Shown one piece after another: positions 16,907 through 26,028 of a stretch of DNA of 64,000 nucleotides. Location of the stretch: NCBI GenBank assembly GCA_017469355.1, contig JAFUGM010000058.1, positions 1 to 64,000 on the forward strand, in the 5' to 3' direction. The DNA is from Solobacterium sp. (GTDB lineage: Bacteria > Bacillota_I > Bacilli_A > Erysipelotrichales > Erysipelotrichaceae). The number at the start of each line of letters is the position of its first letter. Positions within the stretch are counted from its first letter, which is position 1. A model generated the notes under the pieces. It did no database searches and was not told the origin of the DNA. It was given only the letters and a program-made list of their open reading frames with translations. The position numbers were made by a program, and so were the translations under genes.

Positions 16907-17536
16907 ATGAGCAGAAGTAAGAAACGTATTCAGCAGCTGACTCTGGCGGCTTTTTTTGTCGCCATTGAGGTCATTATGGCAGTCACTCCCATCGGATTTA
17001 TTCCCGTCGGAGCCATCAACATCACGACCATGCATCTGCCGGTTATCCTGGCGGGGATTGTTCTCGGGCCGATTTATGGCGCAATGATGGGATTCGTCTT
17101 TGGGATGACCAGTATGTTGCGGGCAACGTTTATTCCCGGCATCACCAGTTTCTGCTTCAGTCCGTTTATTACGGTCGGCGGAATTTCCGGTAACTTCTGG
17201 AGTGCCTTTATAGCGTTAGTTCCGAGAATGACATTGGGCTGTCTTTCATTCTATATCTACCGTGCGGTAAGAAAACTGAAGAAATCACGCATTACTGCGG
17301 CGGCAGTCTCTGCTGGACTGAACACCTTGATTCATACGCTGTTTGTGATGGGCTCCATCTGGCTGTTCTTCGGCGAAGCTTATGCGAGTGCGGCAGGTAT
17401 TGGCGTTGGCGCAGTGATTGTGACTGTACTTACCAGTAACGGAATTCTTGAAATTCTGCTGGCATCCATAGTGATTCCGGCTCTTGTCAAAGCATTAAAG
17501 CCTGCGATGGAAAGGATGGGATTCTATGACAAATAA
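16907..17536 (+). CDS. panT: ECF transporter S component, probably pantothenate (PanT)
   Basis: A 209-residue, strongly hydrophobic protein with about six membrane helices and a basic N-terminus (MSRSKKRIQQLT) typical of energy-coupling-factor S subunits. It overlaps coaBC by 11 bases and is followed by coaX, so it shares an operon with the enzymes that act on pantothenate. Pantothenate is therefore the inferred vitamin, as in known panT-coa clusters. The EcfA/EcfA'/EcfT energising module is not in the window and is presumably shared. The ATG follows GGCAGGAGG. Confidence 0.82.
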   Translation: MSRSKKRIQQLTLAAFFVAIEVIMAVTPIGFIPVGAINITTMHLPVILAGIVLGPIYGAMMGFVFGMTSMLRATFIPGITSFCFSPFITVGGISGNFWSAFIALVPRMTLGCLSFYIYRAVRKLKKSRITAAAVSAGLNTLIHTLFVMGSIWLFFGEAYASAAGIGVGAVIVTVLTSNGILEILLASIVIPALVKALKPAMERMGFYDK

Positions 17537-18737
17537 TCCATGTGTTGTAGTAGGTGTTACCGGAGGAATTGCTGCATATAAGATCTGTACACTGGTGTCT
17601 TCCTTACATAAACAGGGAATGGAAGTCCATGTGCTCATGACAAAAGAGGCCCAGGAGTTTATCACTCCCTTAACCATGCAGAGTCTGTCTGGACAGAAAG
17701 TCATTACGGATATGTTTTCCGTTGATTATACGCCGGATGTGCATCATATCAGCCTGGCGCAGAAAGCGGATGTGTTTGTGATTGCACCAGCCACCGCAAA
17801 TGTGATTGCCAAAGTCGCTAACGGCATCGCCGATGACATGCTTACAACCACATTTCTTGCCAGCACATGTGAGAAACTGATTGTTCCGGCAATGAATACC
17901 GCAATGCTGGAGAATCCGATCACGCAGGATAATCTGAAGAAGTGTGCTTCCTATGGAATGCATATCCTTGAGTCGGGTACCGGATATCTTGCCTGTGGGA
18001 CGACAGGAAAAGGCCGTATGCCGGAGGCTTCAGAGATCGAGGATGCTGTAAAAGAACTGCTGGTAACAGACAAGTATCTCCATGGCAAGAAAGTGTTGAT
18101 CACGGCAGGGCCAACCTGTGAAGCGATTGATCCGGTACGCTATATTACCAATCATTCCAGTGGAAAGATGGGATACGCATTAGCAAGAGCTGCTCGCAAT
18201 GCTGGGGCAGAAGTGACGCTGGTGACAGGGAAAACAAACCTTGCGGATTTACGAGGAGTTCATATGATTCCGGTAACTTCTGCCAAAGATATGGCAGAAG
18301 CAGTTCTTCCTCTTCAACAGGATATGGATCTCATGATTCTTGCGGCGGCAGTGGCAGACTATACTCCATCCATAACCGCAGAGGAAAAGATTCATAAGAG
18401 TGAAGGGGGAATGACACTGGAGCTTGAGCGTACAACGGATATTCTCAAAACGCTTGGAAGCCATAAACCAGAGGGACAGATACTGGTTGGCTTCTCCATG
18501 GAGACAGAGCATCTGATTGAAAACTCCCAGCGTAAGCTCACCTCCAAGAACTGTGATTTCATTATCGCCAACAGTATTCGTGAAGCTGGCGCTGGCTTTG
18601 CGGGAGATACGAATATTGTGACTGTGATTTCTAAACAGGATCAGAAGGAACTTGGACTGCTGTCCAAAGATGAAACGGCAGAACAGATCCTGCGTCTTGT
18701 AACACGGAGGGTTGAGCATGTACTTATTGACGATTGA
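17526..18737 (+). CDS. coaBC: Bifunctional phosphopantothenoylcysteine decarboxylase / phosphopantothenate-cysteine ligase
   Basis: A 403-residue CoaBC. The N-terminal flavoprotein decarboxylase half has GVTGGIAAYK, the catalytic histidine in VHHISL (73-74), PAMNTAM with Asn124, and the redox Cys157 in YLACG. The C-terminal ligase half starts near residue 185 with ITAGPT.EAIDPVRYI and the dimerisation motif NHSSGKMG, and has the ADYTP...IHK segment with the conserved lysine. It catalyses two steps from 4'-phosphopantothenate to 4'-phosphopantetheine. The gene overlaps panT at its start and coaX at its end, indicating translational coupling. Confidence 0.96.
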   Translation: MTNNPCVVVGVTGGIAAYKICTLVSSLHKQGMEVHVLMTKEAQEFITPLTMQSLSGQKVITDMFSVDYTPDVHHISLAQKADVFVIAPATANVIAKVANGIADDMLTTTFLASTCEKLIVPAMNTAMLENPITQDNLKKCASYGMHILESGTGYLACGTTGKGRMPEASEIEDAVKELLVTDKYLHGKKVLITAGPTCEAIDPVRYITNHSSGKMGYALARAARNAGAEVTLVTGKTNLADLRGVHMIPVTSAKDMAEAVLPLQQDMDLMILAAAVADYTPSITAEEKIHKSEGGMTLELERTTDILKTLGSHKPEGQILVGFSMETEHLIENSQRKLTSKNCDFIIANSIREAGAGFAGDTNIVTVISKQDQKELGLLSKDETAEQILRLVTRRVEHVLIDD

Positions 18738-19506
18738 TGTGGGAAATACGCATATTAAGATGAATCTTCTCTCGGATGAGGATAAGGAGATCGCCGGGTT
18801 CCGTCTTACTACCCGCACCCCGAGAACCTCAGATGAGTTTGGTCTCAGTATTCGTGAGTTTCTGAATGCGAATAATCTGACAAGAGAAGATGTGAAGGAT
18901 GTCATTATCTCTTCCGTTGTTCCGAAGGTGATGTATTCTCTGACTTCCAGTATTGTGAAATATCTGGGAAAGGAACCGATTATCATCGGCCCTGGAATCA
19001 AAACCGGAATCTCCATCCGTACGGATAACCCAAGAGAAGTCGGCGCTGATCGGATTGTGGATTGTGCAGCTGCTTTCTACACCTATCATCGGTCCTGTAT
19101 TATCGTTGATTTCGGTACCGCCACAACATTTGACTATGTATCCGCAGAAGGCGTGTTCCAGTATACGGTAATCGCACCGGGACTGGAAACCTCAGCGACC
19201 GCCTTGACCTCTCAGACTGCGAAACTTCCGGAAATTGAAATCCGGAAGCCGGAATCTATTCTTGTGAAAAATACGATTGCGGGCATGCAGGCGGGGGTAG
19301 TATACGGATATATCGGATTAGTCGAATATATCATCCGCCGCATGAAACGGGAACTTCAGGATGAAGACGCAATGGTAATCGCGACCGGAGGGCTTGGCCG
19401 GGTAATTGCCGAAGAAACCAGCCTGATTGATATTTATGAACCGGATCTTGCCGGTAAGGGCATGGCAATCATTTATCAGAGGAATAAGGAAAAGGCTTCT
19501 GCCTGA
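18718..19506 (+). CDS. coaX: Type III pantothenate kinase
   Basis: A 262-residue CoaX of the ASKHA fold, phosphorylating pantothenate in the first step of CoA synthesis. The phosphate-1 motif is DVGNTHIK (7-14), the type III pantothenate-binding motif GADRI.D follows near 105, and phosphate-2 is VDFGTATT. The ATG at 18718 follows ACGGAGGG and overlaps the end of coaBC by 20 bases. The type III enzyme is not feedback-inhibited by CoA, a family property. The operon is closed by a terminator. Confidence 0.96.
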   Translation: MYLLTIDVGNTHIKMNLLSDEDKEIAGFRLTTRTPRTSDEFGLSIREFLNANNLTREDVKDVIISSVVPKVMYSLTSSIVKYLGKEPIIIGPGIKTGISIRTDNPREVGADRIVDCAAAFYTYHRSCIIVDFGTATTFDYVSAEGVFQYTVIAPGLETSATALTSQTAKLPEIEIRKPESILVKNTIAGMQAGVVYGYIGLVEYIIRRMKRELQDEDAMVIATGGLGRVIAEETSLIDIYEPDLAGKGMAIIYQRNKEKASA

Positions 19507-19514
19507 ATCATACG

Positions 19515-19536
19515 ACCCGGGGATACCCGGGTTTTC
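19515..19536 (+). terminator. Terminator of the panT-coa operon
   Basis: ACCCGG (19515-19520) pairs with CCGGGT (19527-19532), followed by a short T run. Confidence 0.8.
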
Positions 19537-19601
19537 TATACCGGAAGTTCGGGTATGGAATGGAAGAACACCGTCATCTACATTATGAAAGGAGGCCAGA
19601 T

Positions 19602-19871
19602 ATGAAGAATACAGATGACATTGATGCGCAGCGCAGATATGTGCGAAAACTGGAGATTGCAATTACAGTGTTGGGGATATCCGACGTGGTTTCACTTTCA
19701 CTTCTGCCAATTTCATCCTGGTCGGATCGTTCCCCCGCATGGGCGTTTCCATATATGAAGTGGCTGATTATCGCAGATGTTCTGCTTTATCTTTGTGCCG
19801 TCCTTGCTGTGAAATGGTATCAGAAGGATGTTAAGAAACAGGAAGAACGCATGCAGAAAAATGAAGAGTAG
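19602..19871 (+). CDS. Small two-helix membrane protein, function unknown
   Basis: An 89-residue protein with a charged N-terminus, two hydrophobic segments (about residues 14-32 and 46-66) and a Lys/Glu-rich tail likely on the inside. A good GAAAGGAGG site precedes the ATG at 19602. No family is recognised. It stands alone between the coa terminator and the minus-strand tRNA. From 19872 to 20090 nothing recognisable is seen. Confidence 0.6.
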   Translation: MKNTDDIDAQRRYVRKLEIAITVLGISDVVSLSLLPISSWSDRSPAWAFPYMKWLIIADVLLYLCAVLAVKWYQKDVKKQEERMQKNEE

Positions 19872-20090
19872 AACGTGAGTTCATGTTTATAACTCCAAAG
19901 AAACATATGCTCTTTGTCTCATCAGGAACGTAGATCATTAAATTCATTTGATTCATCTATATGCTCAGAATAGTTCTGGGTGGGCATACAGAGAAAGTGA
20001 CGAAACTGCTGTTAAATAAAGGCGATTCGGAAGATTTACTTGAAAACATGAATTGTCGCGAAACAGGGATAGTCAAAGTGCTTTGAGCAG

Positions 20091-20131
20091 AAAATAAAAT
20101 GTGCCATAACCTCCTATGGTTACAGCACATT
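20091..20131 (-). terminator. Terminator of tRNA-Ala
   Basis: On the minus strand a long stem (ATGTGCTGTAACC with GGTTATGGCACAT) ends in TTTTATTTT. Confidence 0.85.
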
Positions 20132-20139
20132 TGAATTTA

Positions 20140-20212
20140 TGGAGCCGAAGAGACTCGAACTCTCTACCTCATCGCTGCCAGCGATGCGCTCTCCCAGGTG
20201 AGCTACGACCCC
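20140..20212 (-). tRNA. tRNA-Ala (anticodon GGC)
   Basis: Read on the minus strand the cloverleaf is complete: acceptor GGGGTCG with CGGCTCC, including the alanine identity pair G3-U70, D arm AGCTCACCTGGGAGAGC, anticodon stem CATCG/CGATG with loop CTGGCAG, and T arm GTTCGAGTC. The 3' CCA is not encoded. It has its own promoter and terminator. Confidence 0.96.
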
Positions 20213-20224
20213 GTGTGTGGCTTT

Positions 20225-20254
20225 ATTCTAACAGAAAGTAAGACGTCGCTTCAA
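20225..20254 (-). promoter_or_regulatory. Promoter of tRNA-Ala
   Basis: On the minus strand TTGAAG (-35) and TAGAAT (-10) are separated by 18 bases, with the tRNA starting about a dozen bases downstream. Confidence 0.7.
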
Positions 20255-20269
20255 TGGGGTCATTACGAG

Positions 20270-21139
20270 TTATAAGGACTGTTTGTGCTTCACAGGATGA
20301 CCAAGAAATTCTTCTAAGCGTTCATCTGAATATATCAGGTTGACGGATTTATACAGATGTTGCCAGGCATTGCCATGAGGAGAATGGAATGGGCGATCAT
20401 TCTCATAAGATGAAGATAATTCATGCTCGAAGCACTCAATCAGCTCATCTAAACATCGCTTTTCGATGGGTGTTTTTTCATGAGCAGGATAGATTGCATT
20501 GATTTCATTGATTCTTGCCTTTAGTTTTTTCAAGCTGTTGAGTGTGATTTGAAATGGGGCTTGTTCATCGGAAGAAGAGAAATGCCAGATATTATGCTCA
20601 TCCATCAGCTGATCTCCTGCGAACAGTCGACCTTGTTCTTTTTCAAGAAACATCAGATGCCCATAGCTATGACCGGGAGTAAGAATGCATTCCACATGCT
20701 TATTACCAAGATTAATTATTTCTCCATGTCTTAGAAAGTGAGCAGTCGCATGAAGGCGAGAATTACAATATTCTTCTTCGTTGATAAATGAGGCAAGACT
20801 CGGGAGCTTCTTCAGCCGGTAATCAAGCATACTTTTCCGTTCGTCATAAGTATCATTACGGAGCAGCTTTCCGTAATCCAGAGGATGAATCCAGAAATCG
20901 GAGAAGTTCGCGGCACCAAGTCCATGATCTGGATCTCCGTGAGTAATTACTAACATGACCGGCTTATCCGTTATCTTCCTGAGAATCGGATGAATATCCT
21001 CATATCCCCATCCGGCATCAATTAATAATGCTTTTTCAGATCCAATCAGAAGATAACAATGAATGCTTTCGGCTTCGGTAATGATATACAGATCATCGCT
21101 GACCTGTTTGACTGTATTGATTGATGTGGAATAGTTCAT
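20270..21139 (-). CDS. MBL-fold metallo-hydrolase
   Basis: A 289-residue metallo-beta-lactamase-fold protein. The first metal motif reads THGDPDHG, so the second histidine of the usual HxHxDH is an aspartate (HxDxDH). The later ligands are present: PGHSYGH and the bridging Asp in FAGDQ, with a C-terminal YPAHE. Substrate unknown. It is the last gene of a minus-strand operon behind a PTS permease and a PRD regulator, so a role in processing the imported, phosphorylated compound is plausible. The start follows AGGAGGTATAT. No clear terminator lies before the tRNA promoter. Confidence 0.85.
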   Translation of the reverse strand: MNYSTSINTVKQVSDDLYIITEAESIHCYLLIGSEKALLIDAGWGYEDIHPILRKITDKPVMLVITHGDPDHGLGAANFSDFWIHPLDYGKLLRNDTYDERKSMLDYRLKKLPSLASFINEEEYCNSRLHATAHFLRHGEIINLGNKHVECILTPGHSYGHLMFLEKEQGRLFAGDQLMDEHNIWHFSSSDEQAPFQITLNSLKKLKARINEINAIYPAHEKTPIEKRCLDELIECFEHELSSSYENDRPFHSPHGNAWQHLYKSVNLIYSDERLEEFLGHPVKHKQSL

Positions 21140-21192
21140 ATATACCTCCTGAATAAGGAAGCTGAACAGTAGTCCAGCTTCCTCATTAATTC

Positions 21193-22593
21193 TTATTTTT
21201 CACTTGTTCCGTACACGCTGTCATCGAAGCCAAGAATCCATGTGGAGACAAAGCTTACAACAATGGTAATTACGGTGGCAACGATTGCGAACCAGAAATT
21301 GCTCATTGAACCATCTGGATTCATGAAAATCGGCATCGTGAAGAAGGATGGAGCACCGAAGCTGAATACCTTTACACGGAAGATTGCGCAGAAGATCGCA
21401 TTTACGATGCAGGCAATCCAGGTTGCGTACAAAGGCTTCTTCATTCGCAGGCAGATACCGTACAGGGTTGGCTCCGTGACTCCTGCCAGGAACGCTGTAA
21501 GGGCACAAGATCCTGCCAGTTCCTTTAAATTTGGATTCTTTGTTTTCAGGAATGCCGCAAGCGCAACGCCAAACTGAGAGAAATTCATACCGATAAATGC
21601 CACAAACAGCATATTGTCATAGCCTACAGTCGCAAATTCTGTAATGACCAATGGTATTAACGCAAAGTGCATGCCTGTGAGTACTAACAGAGGTGCCAGT
21701 GCACCAACGATGAGAATGGTTGCCCAAGGTGCGACATTATTGATGGAGGTCATCACAAGATTTAACAAGTCGCCAATATAGCTTCCGATCGGACCAGTGA
21801 CACATAACGCGATCGGCAAAATGATCAGAACGCTTATGAGCGGCCGGAATACGAATTTTATAGAATCTGGGATGAGCTTTTCAGATAACTTTTCTACATA
21901 TTTCAATGCCCAGATTGTTAATACGATAGGAATCAGAGTACTCGTATAATCTGCAGTTTTGACTGGAAGTCCAAATAATGTGACAAATGATCCAAGTTCG
22001 GAAAGACCGACAATTGAAGGATGAATCATTAAGGCACCGACAAACAGCGATAACATTGTATTAGTGCCAAACTTCTTCGACGCGGTATATGCAATGAAGA
22101 TAGGAAGGAAATACATTGCGGCATTTGCGGCAACGTTCAGAATGGTATAGGTGGAACTTGTGTCGGAAAGGCCAGCCCATCTTGTCAGAATGGTAAGAAT
22201 GGCTGTGAGTAGTCCGCTTACCATAATTAGAGGGATTGCAGGTCCAATCAAGGATGACAGAATATCGAGGATTCGATTAAATACATTAGTGGATGTTTTC
22301 TCCTGATCAAGATTCTCATCGGTGTTGGTTCCTTGTTCAAGGGTGGGATACTGTTCAATCGCAGCATCGAATACTTTGCTTACATCATTTCCAATGATAA
22401 CTTGTACACCGCCTGGAGCTTCTACAACACCCATGACACCATTGATGGCTTTAATTGCTTCAAGATCTGCGATGCTCTGATTTACAAGAGAAGTCCGGAG
22501 ACGAGTAGCGCAATGAAAGATTCTGGAAATGTTTTCCGGACCTCCGAGTTGCTCAATAATCGCTTTTGATAATTCGCTGTAATTTTTTGCCAT
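21193..22593 (-). CDS. PTS transporter EIIBC component (glucose/glucoside/sucrose superfamily)
   Basis: A 466-residue fused EIIB-EIIC. The EIIB domain comes first, with the phosphorylated Cys28 in FHCATRLRTSL and the usual VxxVxGV and VIIGxDV segments. A short linker leads from about residue 105 into a ten-helix EIIC permease. No EIIA domain is attached, so EIIA must come from another protein. The ATG at 22593 follows AAAGGAG and matches the family N-terminus MAKNYSELSK. It lies between a PRD regulator and an MBL hydrolase on the same strand. The sugar is not identifiable; a beta-glucoside, trehalose or sucrose type is likely. Confidence 0.93.
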   Translation of the reverse strand: MAKNYSELSKAIIEQLGGPENISRIFHCATRLRTSLVNQSIADLEAIKAINGVMGVVEAPGGVQVIIGNDVSKVFDAAIEQYPTLEQGTNTDENLDQEKTSTNVFNRILDILSSLIGPAIPLIMVSGLLTAILTILTRWAGLSDTSSTYTILNVAANAAMYFLPIFIAYTASKKFGTNTMLSLFVGALMIHPSIVGLSELGSFVTLFGLPVKTADYTSTLIPIVLTIWALKYVEKLSEKLIPDSIKFVFRPLISVLIILPIALCVTGPIGSYIGDLLNLVMTSINNVAPWATILIVGALAPLLVLTGMHFALIPLVITEFATVGYDNMLFVAFIGMNFSQFGVALAAFLKTKNPNLKELAGSCALTAFLAGVTEPTLYGICLRMKKPLYATWIACIVNAIFCAIFRVKVFSFGAPSFFTMPIFMNPDGSMSNFWFAIVATVITIVVSFVSTWILGFDDSVYGTSEK

Positions 22594-22691
22594 AACCTTT
22601 CTCCTTTGAATGACAACCAAAGTATAGAAAATGAGGAACTAACAAAAAATAGAAGGTGATGCGCAAGTAGTGCCGCAACGATCCGGTATGA

Positions 22692-24455
22692 TCATCTTCT
22701 GGAATTTACAGCAATTCCGATGTAATCACAAAAACTGTTTGAGTCATTATCACGACTGATATTGAAATATGAAATTCTGGCAATGTGGTTATTCAGGAAA
22801 TATGACTCTGAGTTCAATGTCATTAGTACATGCATATGTTCTGAAAGATCATGTGTAATAACCAACAGGGTATCTGCATCGATAAAGGAGGTGCTGATTG
22901 CTTCTGGTAAAGGAACTGACCGGTACTTTTCTAATAGATCTTTCCATGAGTCATCTGAGGAATTCACTTGAATCTCAGAAGTCTGGAATTGCTCTATAAA
23001 CCGCTGGATAGACTGAATTCGAAGTTGATTATATTTCTGTCTGATCTGGCGGGAGATCATTTCCGACTGGTAAGCTTCTTCAAACAAGTCTACATAAACC
23101 AGTTCCGGATATTCAAATACCAAGGAAGGCTCTGTGGTTAAAAACAATGCATCCTCATCAGAGTCATGGAATTTTTTTAGATAAAGATAAGAGGGAAAGA
23201 TACGTATGATCTCAATATACGCACTGTAGCGTTCATATAATTCTTTGCGGAATCGGTATATATAAGCGACCGGCGCATCTGAAACGATATTGATACGCAG
23301 TTTTCCACCTGCACCATACATTAAAGACGCAATATATGGGACAAGCATATGTTCTTCTTCAGGAGGGATCTCCTCATCGAGGAGATCCCTCAGGATTGTA
23401 TGAACAAGATGAAAGGCAGCGGGATATTGGGATTCGATTAATGCAGAATGAGATGTCACAGGAGTGCTTCCGGTGTGAATTCGCTGTCTCATCCGATATA
23501 GCTGTTCGCAGAGATGTCTGATATAACCGTTGTCCTTCGAAAAGCGGATACCGGTATCTGCTTCTGCTTTGCGAAAGAAACGGTGCACAAGTTCCTCAAT
23601 CTCCGGGTAACTTTTTCGCGCTGATCCAATACGATTAAACTCTTCATAGCGACGACTCAAGCACATAAGCTCCGTTTCATCCAGATGTGTTGCGAACGAT
23701 TCTTCCATGCGTGTCACGATTCGCTGCAGGGTGGGATCTACTGGATGCGGAGAAGGAGAAGAGGTGTGTATAAATCCATAGGATGGTCTGATAATTGCCA
23801 GAGCACAATGGCGGATAAATGGAAGGAATGAATTTCCCTCTACGATATCTGACTCCGATGTAAGGACGTCGATGACGATGTTTTCCATGGGTTCAAGTGT
23901 ATCGTATAATTCCTTGACCGCTTCGTATTGCTTTCCTACTTCCGTGATCTTATCAGGAAGAAAGTTTACTATCAAAATTCGTTTGATATATTCTGGTGCT
24001 TCCAGCCGAAATCCTTTTCTTGGATGAACACATAGTTCCGCGTGTTTCGTGTCTGAAATGATCTGCCTGACTTTACTTAGATTGAAGTTAACTGATGAAG
24101 GCGCAAGGAACGTTCGATCAGCTATTTCGTTGATGGTTATATAATCCGTTTCATATAACAGAATGGTAAGGATGTCCGAAATATTATGAAGTGGATCAGC
24201 CAGTGGGACAGGTTTCTGTTTGGCGATATAGGCTTTCAGCTGAGTTCGGTTTCCCTCAAGATAGTATCCGAGACGATGGTTAGAGGCGATCTTTATCGTT
24301 GTGAAGTTCTGGCGCAGCAATCGGTTCACCTGAGCAATTTCGCCCTGAAGCGTACGAGCACTGATATATAACATGTTCGCAAGAACTTTTCCAGGCAGCC
24401 ATTCTTCTCTTCCCAGAAGGATCGCAAGGAGTTTTAGATCACGATCATTGAACAT
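22692..24455 (-). CDS. PRD-containing transcriptional regulator of the PTS operon
   Basis: A 587-residue multidomain regulator of the MtlR/LicR/BglG-like class: two N-terminal helix-turn-helix regions (about residues 1-60 and 90-140), then PTS regulation domains with histidines in FIRHCAL and GYIRHLCEQLYRMRQ, then an EIIB-like region starting with LRINIVSD and a C-terminal segment resembling the EIIA end of such proteins. PTS components phosphorylate these domains to couple sugar uptake to transcription. It precedes the PTS permease and should control it. The start at 24455 fits the family; no ribosome binding site precedes it, and a TATTAT -10 box ends only 9 bases upstream. Confidence 0.88.
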   Translation of the reverse strand: MFNDRDLKLLAILLGREEWLPGKVLANMLYISARTLQGEIAQVNRLLRQNFTTIKIASNHRLGYYLEGNRTQLKAYIAKQKPVPLADPLHNISDILTILLYETDYITINEIADRTFLAPSSVNFNLSKVRQIISDTKHAELCVHPRKGFRLEAPEYIKRILIVNFLPDKITEVGKQYEAVKELYDTLEPMENIVIDVLTSESDIVEGNSFLPFIRHCALAIIRPSYGFIHTSSPSPHPVDPTLQRIVTRMEESFATHLDETELMCLSRRYEEFNRIGSARKSYPEIEELVHRFFRKAEADTGIRFSKDNGYIRHLCEQLYRMRQRIHTGSTPVTSHSALIESQYPAAFHLVHTILRDLLDEEIPPEEEHMLVPYIASLMYGAGGKLRINIVSDAPVAYIYRFRKELYERYSAYIEIIRIFPSYLYLKKFHDSDEDALFLTTEPSLVFEYPELVYVDLFEEAYQSEMISRQIRQKYNQLRIQSIQRFIEQFQTSEIQVNSSDDSWKDLLEKYRSVPLPEAISTSFIDADTLLVITHDLSEHMHVLMTLNSESYFLNNHIARISYFNISRDNDSNSFCDYIGIAVNSRR

Positions 24456-24580
24456 GGATTTATGATAATACAAGAACTTGATGGTTTGGGAACCTGCTAT
24501 AACGTAGTATTGATAATTGCTATTGGCGGGAGGAATTCTCCCGCTTTTACAATGAAGAAAAAGCAAGGGGTGTTTTTGTT

Positions 24581-24802
24581 ATGAAACTTATTATTTCCGG
24601 GGAAATTAAAACCTATGAGGATGGAATTACAATTTCTCAGCTGATCAAGGAAGAGAAGGTGGAAACGCCAGACTATGTGACAGTTTCGGTAAATACAGAA
24701 TTTCCGGATCGGGAAGCGTATGAGACAACGGTTCTTAATGAAGGAGATCAGGTTGAATTCCTGTACTTCATGGGAGGAGGAGCGTATGGCGCTTTCCAAT
24801 GA
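24581..24802 (+). CDS. ThiS/MoaD-like ubiquitin-fold sulfur carrier with a masked C-terminus
   Basis: A 73-residue beta-grasp protein of the ThiS type (MKLIISGEIKTYEDG.TI opening, GDQVEFLYFMGGG ending). Sulfur carriers end in Gly-Gly, which an E1 adenylates and converts to thiocarboxylate. Here residues 65-67 are Gly-Gly-Gly but six more residues (AYGAFQ) follow, so the tail must be cut first. A JAMM protease encoded two genes on would do that, as in the known CysO/Mec and QbsE/QbsD pairs. The codons for the glycine run also form the ribosome binding site of the next gene, which overlaps by 17 bases. Confidence 0.88.
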   Translation: MKLIISGEIKTYEDGITISQLIKEEKVETPDYVTVSVNTEFPDREAYETTVLNEGDQVEFLYFMGGGAYGAFQ

Positions 24803-25601
24803 GCAGATTGAACGCTACAGCCGTCATCTGATTCTGAAGGGAGTCGGTGTCTCCGGTCAGAAGAAACTGCTTGCCGGGAAGGTGCTGGTCATTGGTGCTG
24901 GCGGGCTGGGAGCCCCGGCGTTAATGTATCTTGCGGCTGCGGGTGTTGGTACGATCGGAATTGCGGATGCGGATGTGGTAGACCGGTCCAACCTTCAGCG
25001 TCAGATTATTCACTCTACGCCTGATATCGGGAAAAAGAAGGTGGATTCCGCAAGGGAAACCATTGAGGCATTAAACCCGGATGTAAAAGTGATTACCTAC
25101 CCGGATTATGTGAAGGCAGATAACATCCTGGATCTGATTAAAGACTATGATTTTATCCTGGATGGGACGGATAACTTTCCTGCGAAGTTTCTGATTAACG
25201 ATGCCTGTGTCATAGCGAAAAAGCCGTTCTGCCATGCGGGCATCATCCGCTTTTCCGGACAGTTAATGACCTATGTGCCGGGAGAAGGGCCCTGCTATCG
25301 CTGTATCTTCAAAGACATGCCGCCAAAAGATGCGGTTCCTACCTGTAAGGAGGCTGGTGTCATTGGAGCGGTGGCTGGGGTCATCGGTTCCCTGCAGGCG
25401 ATGGAAGCGGTGAAATATCTTCTTGGCACTGGAGAGTTATTGACTGGGAAACTGCTGACCTATGATGCCTTGGTATCTAAGTTCAACCGCATTACCCTTC
25501 CGTCTCACGTCAGTAACTGCGCCGTATGCGGAGATCACCCGACCATTCCTAAACCAATTGATTACGAACAGCCCGCATGTGATCTCAGAAAGGGTGTGTG
25601 A
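24786..25601 (+). CDS. E1-like ThiF/MoeB/HesA-family adenylyltransferase
   Basis: A 271-residue E1-like enzyme that would adenylate the C-terminal glycine of the neighbouring carrier. The nucleotide-binding motif GAGGLGAP is near residue 36, followed by the acidic DADVVDRSNLQRQ segment with the conserved Asn/Arg, KKVDSA, and DGTDNF. Two CxxC pairs (CYRC and CAVC) make the structural zinc site. A cysteine in VPTCKEAG corresponds to the conserved catalytic-loop cysteine. The ATG at 24786 follows GGGAGGAGG inside the carrier gene. It overlaps the JAMM gene by a TGATG junction. Confidence 0.95.
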   Translation: MALSNEQIERYSRHLILKGVGVSGQKKLLAGKVLVIGAGGLGAPALMYLAAAGVGTIGIADADVVDRSNLQRQIIHSTPDIGKKKVDSARETIEALNPDVKVITYPDYVKADNILDLIKDYDFILDGTDNFPAKFLINDACVIAKKPFCHAGIIRFSGQLMTYVPGEGPCYRCIFKDMPPKDAVPTCKEAGVIGAVAGVIGSLQAMEAVKYLLGTGELLTGKLLTYDALVSKFNRITLPSHVSNCAVCGDHPTIPKPIDYEQPACDLRKGV

Positions 25602-26026
25602 TGATCGTTCTTACAAAAGCACAGGCCGATCTGATTCTTTCCCATGCCAGAGCACAGCTTCCTGAGGAAGCCTGCGGCATTCTTGCCGGACATCGGGAGA
25701 ATGATGTCAGTGTTGTATCACAGGTATACCTTTGTGAGAATACCGATCACAGTGCCGAACACTTTACCATTTCCCCAAAAGAACAGCTGAGTTGTCTGCT
25801 GGACAGCCGTAAGCAGAACCTTGAACTGATCGGCAACTGGCACTCCCATCCGGAAACCCCATCCCGGATGTCGGAAGAGGATAAGCGGATTGCGGTCAAT
25901 CGATCCTGGTCGTATCTGATTCTCTCTCTGCAGGATACAGCACATCCGGTTCTGAATGCGTTTCGTTATTCAGAAGAACAACAGTCATTTGAACAGGAAC
26001 CATTACAGATACAGGAGGAACGCTGA
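25601..26026 (+). CDS. JAMM/MPN+ zinc metalloprotease for the sulfur carrier
   Basis: A 141-residue JAB1/MPN/Mov34 domain with an intact JAMM centre: Glu in PEEACG (22-23), then H81-S-H83-P and S91-x-x-D94, matching HxHPx(6)SxxD exactly. In known bacterial systems such proteins (Mec, QbsD, HcyD) trim residues after the Gly-Gly of a ubiquitin-like sulfur carrier or release product from it. Here the substrate is very probably the carrier at 24581, which has a six-residue extension. The ATG at 25601 overlaps the stop of the E1 gene. Confidence 0.92.
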   Translation: MIVLTKAQADLILSHARAQLPEEACGILAGHRENDVSVVSQVYLCENTDHSAEHFTISPKEQLSCLLDSRKQNLELIGNWHSHPETPSRMSEEDKRIAVNRSWSYLILSLQDTAHPVLNAFRYSEEQQSFEQEPLQIQEER

Positions 26027-26028
26027 CT

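Noticed and set aside
24581-26026. Thiamin or molybdopterin biosynthesis locus
   Set aside because: Carrier and E1 are similar to ThiS/ThiF and MoaD/MoeB, but no thiG, thiH, moaE or related genes are present, and a JAMM protease is.
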